Shown piece after piece: positions 1 to 7,499 of a stretch of 58,276 nt of DNA. The position numbers were made by a program, and so were the translations under genes. Numbering within the stretch: position 1 is the stretch's first letter; each line of letters opens with the position of its first letter. The stretch is taken from NCBI GenBank assembly GCA_018242005.1, contig JAFECU010000293.1, positions 1 to 58,276 on the forward strand, read 5' to 3'. The stretch is from Pseudomonadota bacterium (GTDB lineage: Bacteria > Pseudomonadota > Gammaproteobacteria > Burkholderiales > Burkholderiaceae_C). A model generated the notes under the pieces. The model was not told where the DNA came from and made no database searches. It was given only the letters and a program-made list of their open reading frames with translations.

Positions 1-316
1 CAAGGTAATTTGGAAAAACCTTGGATTCATCGCAGCGCAGTGGAATCAATTCAGTCGTTGCGACACCGTCATCCTCAGCAATGACGACCTTGTTGAGATA
101 AGGACGGAGCTTTGAATACAGCACCGTCCCCTTATTGAAAACATAGGTGGATGGCCCAACTTCATTGCGATTGAGCATGAGTTTGGAAAGCACTTTTCCA
201 CTGTGCGATTCGATTTGGTCGAGGTTGAGTGCCCAGAGTGTTTCCTCGGTATTGGGCAGGGTGGGCTTATGCATCTCATCGAGCAATGAGCGCATGGGTA
301 CGGTGGGAAAGCTCAC
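1..316 (-). CDS. hsdS: Type I restriction enzyme specificity subunit HsdS (partial)
   Basis: Reading the minus strand from a GTG at 316 gives about 105 codons with no stop to the window edge, so the 3' part is missing. The GTG overlaps the TGA of hsdM (313-315), the usual coupled hsdM-hsdS layout. The translation contains ALNLDQIE, then STYVFNKGTVLYSKLRPYLNKV, then ATTELIPLR. The 'G-x-V-L-Y-S-K-L-R-P-Y-L-N-K' stretch is typical of the first target-recognition domain of HsdS. The subunit would choose the DNA sequence methylated or cut by the HsdM/HsdR complex. A different-frame ORF at 46-279 is a shadow of it. The family call is firm; the target sequence cannot be read. Confidence 0.88.
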   Translation of the reverse strand, partial: MSFPTVPMRSLLDEMHKPTLPNTEETLWALNLDQIESHSGKVLSKLMLNRNEVGPSTYVFNKGTVLYSKLRPYLNKVVIAEDDGVATTELIPLRCDESKVFPNYL

Positions 317-1920
317 TTCAACATCCCCTCCAACACCCCCATCCCCCGCGCAATCTCCTCCTCCAGCGCCCGCAGCTCGGCCAATATCTCGCCCGGCGGG
401 CGGTGCGCGACCACCTCGTGCACCACCTCCTTGTAGCGGTTGATGCTCAGGTCATAGCCATTGGCCTCGATGTCGGCCTTGGGCACGCAGAAGCTTTGCG
501 CGGTGCGGGGGCGGCTGAGTTCGGGGGAGGGGGAGCCCTCACCCCCGCCCTCTCCCGGAGGGAGAGGGTGTGAATGCAGGGAGCGCCAGCGCGCCAGGAT
601 GTCGGGCAGGTTGTTTTTGACGTGCTCCGCTTTTGATAGCTGGTTTCGACCGTCCACAAAGGGCTGGAGGCCCAAAAGGCTTGTATCGAGCAGCGGCTGG
701 CGCTTGTCGTCCAGGCTCCAGCCGTCGGCCTGGCAGTCGTAGAACCACACGTGGTCGGTGCCGCCGCTCATGGTTTTGGTGAACAGCAGGATGGCGGTGG
801 AAACGCCCGCGTAGGGCTTGAACACGCCGCCGGGCAGGCTGATGACGGCGTCGAGCTTTTGCTCTTCCACCAGCTTGCGGCGCAGCTCCTTGTGGGCCTT
901 GCTGCTGCCGAACAGCACGCCGTCGGGCACGATGACGGCGGCCCGGCCGCCGGTTTTGAGCAGGCGCAGGAACAGGGCCAGAAAGAGCAGCTCGGTCTTT
1001 CTGGTCTTGACGATGGCCTGCAGGTCCTTGGCCGTGCTCTCGTGGTCCAGGCTGCCGGCAAAGGGCGGGTTGGCCAGGATGAGGCTGTAGGCCTCGGCGT
1101 CGCCGGCGGCGCCTTGCGAGAGCGAGTCGCGGTATTCAATGGCCGGGTGCTCCACGCCGTGCAGCAGCATGTTCATGCTGCCGATGCGCAGCATGGTGTT
1201 GTCGAAGTCGTAGCCGTGGAACATGGCGCTGTGAAAGTGCTTGTTCTGTGCGGGTACGCGCAGCATGTCGGGGTGGGTAGCACGCAGGTATTCACCGGCA
1301 GCCACGAGGAAGCCACAGGTGCCCGAGGCGGGGTCGCAAATGGTGTCTTGCGGTGTGGGGGCGGTCAGGGCCACCATCAGCTCGATGATGTGGCGCGGGG
1401 TGCGGAACTGGCCGTTTTGCCCGGCGGCGGCGATCTTGCCGAGCATGTATTCGTACAGGTCGCCCTTGGTGTCGCGCTCGTCGAGCGGAATGGTGTCGAG
1501 CAGGTCGACGACCTTGGCGAGCAGCGCGGGCGTGGGGATGGTGAAGCGCGCGCCCTGCATGTGGTGGGCAAAGGCGCTTTCAGCCGCCGGGCCGCCCGAG
1601 GCTTGCAGGCCGCGCAGGAAGGGGAAGACGTGTTCGCCGAGCACGGTGTACATGTCGGCCGGGGCCATGTGCTTGAAGCGCGACCAACGCAGGTCGTCAA
1701 AGGGGCGGCCCTTGGCGTCGGCGCCTTCGGGGAAGAGCCGCACGGGCTGGGTTTTGAGGCGCAGGGCCTTGTGGTCTTCGCGCGTCTGGTCGCTGTCGAG
1801 CGCGCGCAGGAAGAGCAGGTAGGTGATCTGCTCGATGACTTCGATGGGGTTGGCGATGCCGCCGGACCAGAAGGCGTTCCAGACTTGATCGACTTTGTTG
1901 CGCAGGTCGCCGGTGAGCAT
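313..1920 (-). CDS. hsdM: Type I restriction-modification DNA methyltransferase HsdM
   Basis: N6-adenine methyltransferase subunit of a type I system. I chose the ATG at 1920 (MLTGDLRNKVDQVWNAFW), where the family usually begins; the frame stays open to a TTG at 2022 without a better start. Length is 535 aa. The HsdM N-terminal helical domain is followed by the SAM-binding motif DPASGTCGFLVAA and the catalytic NPPF motif (ILANPPFAGSLD). It overlaps hsdS by 3-4 nt. hsdR is not in the window. Oddity: around residues 447-476, between DILARWRSL and the NGYDLSINRYKEV region, there is a proline/glycine-rich insert (PLPPGEGGGEG) encoded by a CCCTCTCCC hairpin repeat at 548-568. The insert is in frame and near the C-terminal region that contacts HsdS. 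Whether the enzyme still works is not visible. Confidence 0.93.
   Translation of the reverse strand: MLTGDLRNKVDQVWNAFWSGGIANPIEVIEQITYLLFLRALDSDQTREDHKALRLKTQPVRLFPEGADAKGRPFDDLRWSRFKHMAPADMYTVLGEHVFPFLRGLQASGGPAAESAFAHHMQGARFTIPTPALLAKVVDLLDTIPLDERDTKGDLYEYMLGKIAAAGQNGQFRTPRHIIELMVALTAPTPQDTICDPASGTCGFLVAAGEYLRATHPDMLRVPAQNKHFHSAMFHGYDFDNTMLRIGSMNMLLHGVEHPAIEYRDSLSQGAAGDAEAYSLILANPPFAGSLDHESTAKDLQAIVKTRKTELLFLALFLRLLKTGGRAAVIVPDGVLFGSSKAHKELRRKLVEEQKLDAVISLPGGVFKPYAGVSTAILLFTKTMSGGTDHVWFYDCQADGWSLDDKRQPLLDTSLLGLQPFVDGRNQLSKAEHVKNNLPDILARWRSLHSHPLPPGEGGGEGSPSPELSRPRTAQSFCVPKADIEANGYDLSINRYKEVVHEVVAHRPPGEILAELRALEEEIARGMGVLEGMLK
548..568. repeat. CCCTCTCCC/GGGAGAGGG hairpin repeat inside hsdM
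   Basis: Perfect 9-bp inverted repeat (548-556 with 560-568) around a 3-nt loop. The same design occurs between genes at 2170-2190 and 46621-46644. Flanking sequence (CCTCACCCCCGCC at about 536-548) also resembles the intergenic copies, so the inserted unit is probably larger than the hairpin, roughly 520-580. It is translated as part of HsdM. Confidence 0.75.
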
Positions 1921-2035
1921 GGGTTGTGGACGGTGTGGGAAAGGCAGCGAGTCTGCCATGGGGTTGGGGCGCGGGGTTCGCAGCTCGCCAGAAAGAGGAG
2001 GGTGTATGCGATAGGTCGCCAAGGCTCAGGCGAGG

Positions 2036-2125
2036 TATCAATGGCGTGGGTGGCATGTGGACCCCCGCTTTCGCGGGGGTTACGGCGGCGCCCGATTCAA
2101 CGGGGCTTGCCAGTTTTCGCCTGCC
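2036..2125 (-). repeat. MITE-family-A fragment (degenerate)
   Basis: On the minus strand this reads CGTTGAATC...GCCGCCGTAACCCCCGCGAAAGCGGGGGTCCAC, the same core as the copies at 46758-46939 and 56882-57064 (CTGTTGAA...ACCGCCGTCATCCCCGCGAAGG). The terminal repeats are too diverged to define the ends. Confidence 0.55.
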
Positions 2126-2169
2126 TTGGTGCCTGACGAGGTACTTGTCTCAGTGCCTCTGGGTCTTAT

Positions 2170-2190
2170 CCCTCCCCCGCTGGGGGAGGG
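2170..2190. repeat. CCCTCCCCC hairpin (family C), possible terminator
   Basis: Perfect 9-bp stem (2170-2178 with 2182-2190), 3-nt loop. There is no T-run after it on either strand, so a classical intrinsic terminator is not supported. It resembles the hairpins at 548-568 and 46621-46644. Confidence 0.6.
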
Positions 2191-2302
2191 TTGGGGTGGG
2201 GGCCGGCGGCGCCGGTGCACCGCAAGCGCCAGTCATGTGCCAGCAGCCCCCATCCCTGCCTTCCCCCAGGGGGGAAAGGAGTGTCAGGCATGTCGCCAGT
2301 CA

Positions 2303-2353
2303 GGCTTTTATGCCGCTGGCGCCCGTCTGGTAACCGCAGATAGCTATTGAATC
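2303..2353 (-). repeat. Family-B ~50-bp palindromic repeat, copy 1
   Basis: Reverse orientation relative to the copy at 16157-16206; shares the AATAGCTAT end, a central imperfect dyad and the GGCATAAAAG end. It ends at the 3' end of cueR (stop at 2352-2354), so it may act as a transcript-end structure. Confidence 0.55.
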
Positions 2354-2789
2354 AGGAGCGAGTGCCGTCCCCTGGCCCGGCCAGGTCGTCGAGGATGGGG
2401 CAGTCGGGCCGGTCGTCGCCGTGGCAGCAGCCGACGAGTGCCTGCAGGCTGCGCTGCATGGCCTGCATGGCGGCGATGCGCTCTGCAAGGCTGGTGATGT
2501 GCGCCTGCGCGATCTGCTTGACCTGGCTGCTGGCGCGGGCCTTGTCCTGCCACAGGCCCAGGAGCTGGGCGATTTCTTCCATGGAAAAGCCCAGGTCGCG
2601 CGCGCGGCGGATGAAGCGCAGGGTGTGCACGTCGGCCTCGGTGTACTGGCGGTAGCCGCTGTCGGTGCGCGCCACCGGGGGCAGCAGGCCCAGGCCCTCG
2701 TAGTGGCGCACCATGCGCGCGGACACGCCGGCGCGTGCGGCGGCCGTGCCGATGGGCACGGGCCAGCGCTGCGCGGCGGCGGCGGTCAT
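2352..2789 (-). CDS. cueR: Cu(I)-responsive MerR-family regulator CueR
   Basis: Copper-sensing transcriptional activator, 145 aa. The N-terminal MerR helix-turn-helix (about residues 10-40, GTAAARAGVSARMVRHYE, then LPPVARTDSGYRQY) is followed by a long dimerisation helix. The C-terminal metal loop CCHGDDRPDCPIL has the two cysteines spaced as in CueR-type Cu(I)/Ag(I)/Au(I) sensors rather than the three-cysteine MerR mercury site. Its ATG overlaps the copZ stop by 4 nt (ATGA), so copZ and cueR are co-transcribed. The pair is divergent from copA, across two CueR-type promoters with 19-bp spacers. It should activate both promoters when cytosolic copper rises. Confidence 0.92.
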   Translation of the reverse strand: MTAAAAQRWPVPIGTAAARAGVSARMVRHYEGLGLLPPVARTDSGYRQYTEADVHTLRFIRRARDLGFSMEEIAQLLGLWQDKARASSQVKQIAQAHITSLAERIAAMQAMQRSLQALVGCCHGDDRPDCPILDDLAGPGDGTRS

Positions 2790-2983
2790 GCGGCGACCTT
2801 GTAGCCTTCTTCGGTGATGGCGTTGGCGATGACTTCGCGTGCCTTGTCGCTCTCGACGCTGACCTGCTTGGTGGCCAGGTCGACCTTGACGACGGCGTCG
2901 GTGTCGACCTCGCGCACGGCGTGCACCACGGCGCGCTCGCAGTGGCCGCAGGTCATGCCTTCGACGGTGAATTGGTATTGCAT
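2786..2983 (-). CDS. copZ: Copper chaperone CopZ (HMA domain)
   Basis: A single heavy-metal-associated domain of 65 aa with the Cu(I) site GMTCGHC near the N-terminus (MQYQFTVEGMTCGHCERAV). I placed the start at the ATG at 2983 because an AGGAG lies 6-7 nt upstream; the frame extends to 3031 but that part has no ribosome site and runs into the operator. Role by family: carries Cu(I) in the cytosol and hands it to the P-type ATPase CopA, encoded divergently just upstream. Translationally coupled to cueR. Confidence 0.93.
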   Translation of the reverse strand: MQYQFTVEGMTCGHCERAVVHAVREVDTDAVVKVDLATKQVSVESDKAREVIANAITEEGYKVAA

Positions 2984-3014
2984 GGGGATGCTCCTGGTGG
3001 TGATGAATGCCTGA

Positions 3015-3045
3015 ATCCTGAACCCTGACACGGTGTCAAAGTCAA
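3015..3045 (-). promoter_or_regulatory. CueR-type promoter of copZ-cueR
   Basis: Minus strand: -35 TTGACT (3045-3040), 19-bp spacer, -10 CAGGAT (3020-3015). The long spacer is the hallmark of MerR-family promoters. The spacer holds TTGACACCGTGTCAGGGTT, whose halves resemble the CueR operator. It starts about 30 nt before the copZ ATG. Confidence 0.75.
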
Positions 3046-3058
3046 GCGCCGGCCGGGC

Positions 3059-3089
3059 TTGACTTTGACATGATGGCAGGGTTTAGGCT
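3059..3089 (+). promoter_or_regulatory. CueR-type promoter of copA
   Basis: Plus strand: -35 TTGACT (3059-3064), 19-bp spacer, -10 TAGGCT (3084-3089). The -35 and the first bases of the spacer (TTGACTTTGACA) are the same as in the copZ promoter on the other strand, and the right half GGCAGGGTTTA matches the GGAAGGTTTA of known CueR sites. The ATG of copA follows 34 nt downstream. Confidence 0.82.
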
Positions 3090-3122
3090 AGCCCCATTCT
3101 TGTGAATGAACGAAGGCACCCC

Positions 3123-5423
3123 ATGACGACCTTGAACGCACCCCCCGCCGGCCAGCTTGACCTGGGCGTGGGCGGCATGACCTGCGCCAGTTGCGTGGCC
3201 CGGGTGGAGCGCGCGCTGCGCAAGGTGCCCGGCGTGCAGGACGCGGCGGTGAACCTGGCGACCGAGTCGGTGCACCTGACGTTTGACCCGGCCCGGGCCG
3301 ACATGGAGCAGCTGGCGCGCCGCGCCGTGCGCAACGCCGGCTACGAGCCGCGCAGCCTGGCCGAGCAGGAGGCCGAGCAGGACGCCCAGGGCCCCTGGGC
3401 GGGCTTTCTGCCCGTGGCCGTGGGCCTGGTGCTCTCCATGCCGCTGGTGCTGCCCATGCTGGGCGACCTGTTCGGCCAGCACTGGATGCTGCCGGCCTGG
3501 GCGCAGTTTCTGCTGGCCACGCCGGTGCAGTTCTGGCTCGGCGCGCGCTTCTACAAGGCGGGCTGGCATGCGGCCAAGGCCTTGACCGGCAACATGGACT
3601 TGCTGGTGGCCCTGGGCACGAGCGCGGGCTACGGCCTGTCGCTGTGGTTGTGGCTCACGGCCGCGCCGGGGCATGCGCCGCATCTGTACTTCGAGGCCTC
3701 GGCCGTGGTGGTCACGCTGGTGCTGTTGGGCAAGTGGCTGGAAGCGCGCGCCAAGCGCCAGACCACGGCGGCGATCCGCGCGCTGCACGCGCTGCGCCCC
3801 GACGTGGCCCACCTGATGGGCAGGGACGGCGAGGTGGATGTGCCGATCGCCGAGGTGATGGCCGGCGACCGCCTGGTGGTGCGCCCGGGCGAGCGCATTC
3901 CGGTGGACGGCCAGGTGCTCGAGGGCCAGACCCAGGTGGACGAGTCCATGCTGACGGGCGAGCCGCTGCCCGTGGCGCGCGAGGCCGGGGGGCTGCTCAC
4001 GGGCGGCTCAATCAATGGCGACGGGCGCATCGTGATGCAGGTGACGGCCGTGGGCGGCGAGACGGTGCTCTCGCGCATCATCCGCCTGGTGGAGGAGGCG
4101 CAGGCCGCCAAGGCGCCGATACAGCGCCTGGTGGACCAGGTGTCGGCCGTGTTCGTGCCCGCGGTGATGGCGATTGCGCTCGTCACGCTGCTCGGCTGGC
4201 TGTGGGCCGGCGTGGGGCTGGAGGTGGCGCTGATCCGCGCCGTGGCGGTGCTGGTCATTGCCTGCCCCTGTGCGCTGGGGCTGGCGACGCCGGCGGCCAT
4301 CATGGCCGGCACGGGCGTGGCGGCCCGGCACGGCATTCTGATCAAGGACGCCGAGGCGCTGGAGCTGGCGCACCGGGTTCGCACCGTGGCCTTCGACAAG
4401 ACCGGCACGCTGACCGTGGGGCAGCCGCGGCTGACGGCGTTCCACGTGACGCCGGGGACTGATGAGGCGGCCCTGCTGGCCGCCGTGGCTGCGGTGCAAG
4501 GCGGCAGCGAGCACCCGCTGGCGCGCGCCGTGGTGACCGCGGCGCAGGCGCGCGGCCTGGCCTTGGCCGACCCCGAGGGCGTGCGCGCCGTGCCCGGCCG
4601 CGGCACCGAGGGCGAGGTGGCCGGGCGCAGCTACCTGGTGGGCAGCCTGCGCTGGATGCAGGAGCTGGGCGTGGAGTTGGGCGCGCTGGCCGGCGAGGCC
4701 GCCGCGCTGCAGGCGCAGGGCGCCACCGTGTCGGCCGTGGCCGAGCGCGTGACCGAAGGCCTGGCGGCCAGGGCGCTGCTGGCCTTTGGCGACGAGCCCA
4801 AGCCCGGCGCGCGCGAGGCGCTGGCGGGGCTCAAGGCCCAGGGCGTGCGCTGCGTGATGATCTCGGGCGACAACCGCGGCGCGGCCGAGGCCATGGCGCG
4901 CCGCCTGGGGCTGGACCCGGCCGCCGGCGAGGTCATGGCCGAGGTGCTGCCCGGCGACAAGGCCGCGGCGGTGATGGCGTTGAAGAAGGACGGCCAGGAT
5001 GAGCGCCGCCGGGCCGCCCCAAGGCGCGAAGGCCCCCTTGGGGGGCAGCGACCCAGCGCAGCGGCGGAGCGTGGGGGCCCTGTCGTGGCCATGGTGGGCG
5101 ACGGCGTGAACGACGCGCCGGCGCTGGCCGCGGCCGACGTGGGCATGGCCATGGGCAACGGCACGGACGTGGCCATGCACGCGGCCGGCATCACGCTGAT
5201 GCGCGGAGACCCGGCCCTGGTGGCGGCGGCGCTCGACATCTCGCACCGCACCGTGGCCAAGATCCGCCAGAACCTGTTCTGGGCCTTTGCCTACAACGTG
5301 GCCGGCATTCCGCTGGCGGCCCTGGGCTATCTGAACCCCGTGGTGGCCGGCGCGGCCATGGCGCTGAGCTCGGTGAGCGTGATGACGAATGCGCTGCTGC
5401 TCAAGCGCTGGCGCGTCAAGTAA
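3123..5423 (+). CDS. copA: Cu(I)-exporting P1B-1-type ATPase CopA
   Basis: Inner-membrane pump that exports cytosolic Cu(I), 766 aa. I chose the ATG at 3123, which has GAAGG upstream; an ATG at 3102 lacks a ribosome site. Order of parts: one HMA domain with GMTCASC (residues 18-24), transmembrane helices, TGEP actuator motif, CPC membrane metal site ([13 protein letters not shown], about 379), DKTGTLT phosphorylation site (about 425), SEHPLARAV nucleotide motif and GDGVNDAP hinge (about 658). Oddity: between KKDGQ and [11 protein letters not shown] there is an extra arginine/glycine/proline-rich stretch of about 27 residues (about 627-653). It corresponds to a palindromic repeat in the DNA (5002-5090) and lies in the P-domain just before the hinge. 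It is divergent from copZ-cueR and expected to be CueR-activated. Confidence 0.95.
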   Translation: MTTLNAPPAGQLDLGVGGMTCASCVARVERALRKVPGVQDAAVNLATESVHLTFDPARADMEQLARRAVRNAGYEPRSLAEQEAEQDAQGPWAGFLPVAVGLVLSMPLVLPMLGDLFGQHWMLPAWAQFLLATPVQFWLGARFYKAGWHAAKALTGNMDLLVALGTSAGYGLSLWLWLTAAPGHAPHLYFEASAVVVTLVLLGKWLEARAKRQTTAAIRALHALRPDVAHLMGRDGEVDVPIAEVMAGDRLVVRPGERIPVDGQVLEGQTQVDESMLTGEPLPVAREAGGLLTGGSINGDGRIVMQVTAVGGETVLSRIIRLVEEAQAAKAPIQRLVDQVSAVFVPAVMAIALVTLLGWLWAGVGLEVALIRAVAVLVIACPCALGLATPAAIMAGTGVAARHGILIKDAEALELAHRVRTVAFDKTGTLTVGQPRLTAFHVTPGTDEAALLAAVAAVQGGSEHPLARAVVTAAQARGLALADPEGVRAVPGRGTEGEVAGRSYLVGSLRWMQELGVELGALAGEAAALQAQGATVSAVAERVTEGLAARALLAFGDEPKPGAREALAGLKAQGVRCVMISGDNRGAAEAMARRLGLDPAAGEVMAEVLPGDKAAAVMALKKDGQDERRRAAPRREGPLGGQRPSAAAERGGPVVAMVGDGVNDAPALAAADVGMAMGNGTDVAMHAAGITLMRGDPALVAAALDISHRTVAKIRQNLFWAFAYNVAGIPLAALGYLNPVVAGAAMALSSVSVMTNALLLKRWRVK
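5002..5090 (+). repeat. In-frame palindromic repeat inside copA
   Basis: The stretch contains an inverted repeat CCCCAAGG (5017-5024) / CCTTGGGG (5036-5043), followed by GGCAGCGACCCAGCGCAG and GGAGCGTGGGGGCC. From memory of Comamonadaceae genomes this resembles a common intergenic repeat, but I cannot search. It adds about 27 codons with no stop or frameshift, at a place where CopA relatives have a short turn. Confidence 0.7.
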
Positions 5424-5535
5424 GTAATCTCCGCAAGTAAGTAATTGTCAACAAAATGTCCTGAATTGCTTGGTTGATTGCAGCAATTTGTTGCATATTT
5501 ACGCCGACGCCGCTTGGAGCGTCGTTCAAGGACGT

Positions 5536-5682
5536 GGTTCGAGTGGCGCTTCCTGTTGAAGGGACCGCAGCGACGAATGAACGGCTTGAGTCGCACTTGG
5601 ACCCTCGCTTTCGCGGGGATGACGGGTTGCGAGTGGATCGTGTGTCCCGAAGGGACGGATCCATAGATGTCGCCACTTGATC
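5536..5682 (+). repeat. MITE-family-A copy, 147 bp
   Basis: Ends are GGTTCGAGTGGCG (5536-5548) and CGCCACTTGATC (5671-5682), a diverged version of the GGCTCAAGTAGCG terminal repeat. Inside are CTTCCTGTTGAA and a CGCTTTCGCGGGGATGACGGG half of the core. No clear target duplication remains. It lies directly upstream of the chemoreceptor gene, and the apparent upstream extension of that gene's frame (5667-5699) is repeat sequence. Confidence 0.7.
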
Positions 5683-5705
5683 AAGAAACACAAAGGAAGA
5701 TGGAA

Positions 5706-7361
5706 ATGACGATGTACGCGCTCATGCGCTGGTTCTCGATTCGCATGCGCATGATTGGCGCCATCGGTGTGGTGCTGGCCCTGCTGGCCATCCTGGGAGG
5801 GGCTGGCATGCTGGGCATGTTGCGCCTGCACGGAGTCAGCCAGGACTTCATTGCCCAGCCCCATGCGGCCGTGCGCCTGCTGGGCGAGTTGCGCGGCGAA
5901 ATGGGCCTGATCCGCCAGGCCGAGAAGGACATGATCATCGGCTACGAAAAGCCCGAGGCGGTGCGTGCCGCGCACGCCCAGTGGCTGGCGGCGCTGGACC
6001 GCGGCAAGACCGTGGCCGCCGGGTTTGAGAGCCTGCAGCTGGCGCAGGAGCAGACCCTGGCCAAGGACATTGCCAGGCATCTGGACACCTACCGCGAGCA
6101 GTTTGCCCATGTGGCGCGCCAGCTGGAGGAGGGCGGCTATGACACGGCCACCATTGCCAACCGCATGAGCACCAAGGCGGTGGCGCAGTTCGTGATCGCC
6201 GCGGAAAAGCTGCAGGCCCTGGACAAGTCCCTGAGCGCCGCGGTGGACGCATCCATAGCGCGCCAGGACAGCATTGCCGCTCAGACCCGGTGGCTGTTCG
6301 GGCTGGCGGTCCTGGTCACCGTGGTGGTGGTGGTGCCGTTCACGCTGCTCAACATGGTGTCGATCTGCCGCCCGCTGGAGGCGGCGCGGGCACTGGCGCA
6401 GGCCATTGCCGGCGGCAACCTGGCGCAGCGCATGGAGGTCGATGGCCGCGACGAGGTGGCCGATCTGCAGCGCGCGCTGCTCGACATGCAGGACGGCCTG
6501 GGTGCGCTGGTGGCGCAGGTGCGCGACGCCAGCGGCAACATCGCCACCGCCAGCCAGCAGATCGCCATGGGCAATCAGGACCTGTCGGCGCGCACCGAGC
6601 AGACGGCCAGCAACGCCCAGGAGGCCGTGGCCGCGCTGGCGCAGCTCACGGCCACGGTGCAGCAGACGGCATCGTCCTCGCAGGTGGCCAACCAGCTGGT
6701 GGCCTCGGCCTCGGGCCAGGCGACACGCGGCGGCCAGGTGGTGCAGCAGGCGGTGGGCGGCATGCATGAGATCGCGGCGTCGAGCCGCAAGATCGGCGAC
6801 ATCATCGGCCTGATCGACTCCATTGCCTTCCAGACCAACATCCTGGCGCTCAACGCCGCCGTGGAGGCGGCGCGCGCCGGCGAGCAGGGCCGCGGCTTTG
6901 CCGTGGTGGCCGGTGAGGTGCGCAGCCTGGCGCAGCGCAGCGCCCAGGCGGCCAGCGAGATCAAGGGCCTGATCCAGTCCAGCGTGCAGGCCGTCGATGG
7001 CGGCGTGCGCCACGTGGAGGACGCGGGCAGGTCCATGCAGGACATCGTGAGCAGCGTGCAGCGCGTGACGGACATGATCGGCGAGATCAACTCCGCTTCC
7101 GCCGAGCAGGCCAGCGGCATCGGCGAGGTCAACAACTCGGTGGCCGAGATCGACCGCATGACGCAGCAGAACGCGGCCCTGGTGGAAGAATCCGCCGCGG
7201 CCGCCGAGTCGCTGCGCGAGCAGGCGGCGCGGCTGTCGCAGGTGGTGCAGCAGTTCCAGCTGGCCGACGATCAGCGGGCCATGCCGGCGGCGCGCCCGGC
7301 CGCCACGACGGCGGTTGCGCTGTCCCCGGTCAAGGCCCAGGCGCGCCTGGAACTGGCCTGA
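5706..7361 (+). CDS. Methyl-accepting chemotaxis protein
   Basis: Membrane chemoreceptor of 551 aa. I start at the ATG at 5706 ([15 protein letters not shown]), 7 nt after an AGGA; the frame extends to 5667 but only into repeat DNA. TM1 is about residues 18-40, followed by a four-helix-bundle type periplasmic sensor of about 155 aa, TM2 about 197-220, a HAMP domain, methylation helices, and the highly conserved signalling tip ([20 protein letters not shown], then [19 protein letters not shown], about 372-420). It signals to CheA/CheW. There is no CheR-binding pentapeptide at the C-terminus. The ligand is unknown; lying between copper and RND metal genes is suggestive only. Confidence 0.93.
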   Translation: MTMYALMRWFSIRMRMIGAIGVVLALLAILGGAGMLGMLRLHGVSQDFIAQPHAAVRLLGELRGEMGLIRQAEKDMIIGYEKPEAVRAAHAQWLAALDRGKTVAAGFESLQLAQEQTLAKDIARHLDTYREQFAHVARQLEEGGYDTATIANRMSTKAVAQFVIAAEKLQALDKSLSAAVDASIARQDSIAAQTRWLFGLAVLVTVVVVVPFTLLNMVSICRPLEAARALAQAIAGGNLAQRMEVDGRDEVADLQRALLDMQDGLGALVAQVRDASGNIATASQQIAMGNQDLSARTEQTASNAQEAVAALAQLTATVQQTASSSQVANQLVASASGQATRGGQVVQQAVGGMHEIAASSRKIGDIIGLIDSIAFQTNILALNAAVEAARAGEQGRGFAVVAGEVRSLAQRSAQAASEIKGLIQSSVQAVDGGVRHVEDAGRSMQDIVSSVQRVTDMIGEINSASAEQASGIGEVNNSVAEIDRMTQQNAALVEESAAAAESLREQAARLSQVVQQFQLADDQRAMPAARPAATTAVALSPVKAQARLELA

Positions 7362-7366
7362 ACAAC

Positions 7367-7387
7367 GGGGCGGCGCGGGCCCGCCCC
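7367..7387 (+). terminator. GC hairpin after the chemoreceptor gene
   Basis: GGGGCGG (7367-7373) pairs with CCGCCCC (7381-7387), starting 6 nt after the stop codon. There is no T-run, so it is a weak terminator candidate or an mRNA 3'-end stabiliser. The remaining gap to 7499 shows nothing else. Confidence 0.4.
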
Positions 7388-7499
7388 CTGGCCACGCTCG
7401 CGCAGCCCGGGTTGCGCCATTTCATCGGTTGGGCTCGATCGGGACGTGTGCCGGAGCCGCGTTTGACGCGGACTCCAGCAGCGCCCACCTGGCGCCCCG

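Larger units (their letters stand above)
2023..2351. other. Intergenic stretch made mostly of repeats
   Basis: No convincing gene. It holds a degenerate MITE-family-A fragment (about 2036-2125), hairpins at 2170-2190 and around 2264-2282, and a family-B palindrome (2303-2353). ORFs called here have no recognisable protein and follow the repeats. It separates the convergent-looking ends of unrelated minus-strand units (hsdM downstream, cueR upstream). Confidence 0.6.

Noticed and set aside
46-279. Minus-strand 77-codon ORF at the left edge
   Set aside because: It is out of frame with hsdS, whose own frame is open to the edge and gives convincing HsdS residues.
628-645. GCTTTTGATAGCTGG in hsdM as a family-B copy
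   Set aside because: Only the left arm matches; the surrounding residues (QLSKAEHVKNNLPD) are normal for HsdM and no palindrome follows.
751-2136. Long plus-strand ORF opposite hsdM
   Set aside because: Antisense shadow of a high-GC gene; translation has no domain, whereas the minus strand gives clear HsdM motifs.
2352-2983. cueR-copZ as a mercury merR-merP pair
   Set aside because: The regulator has the two-cysteine CueR loop, not the three-cysteine mercury site, and copA rather than merT/merA lies beside it.
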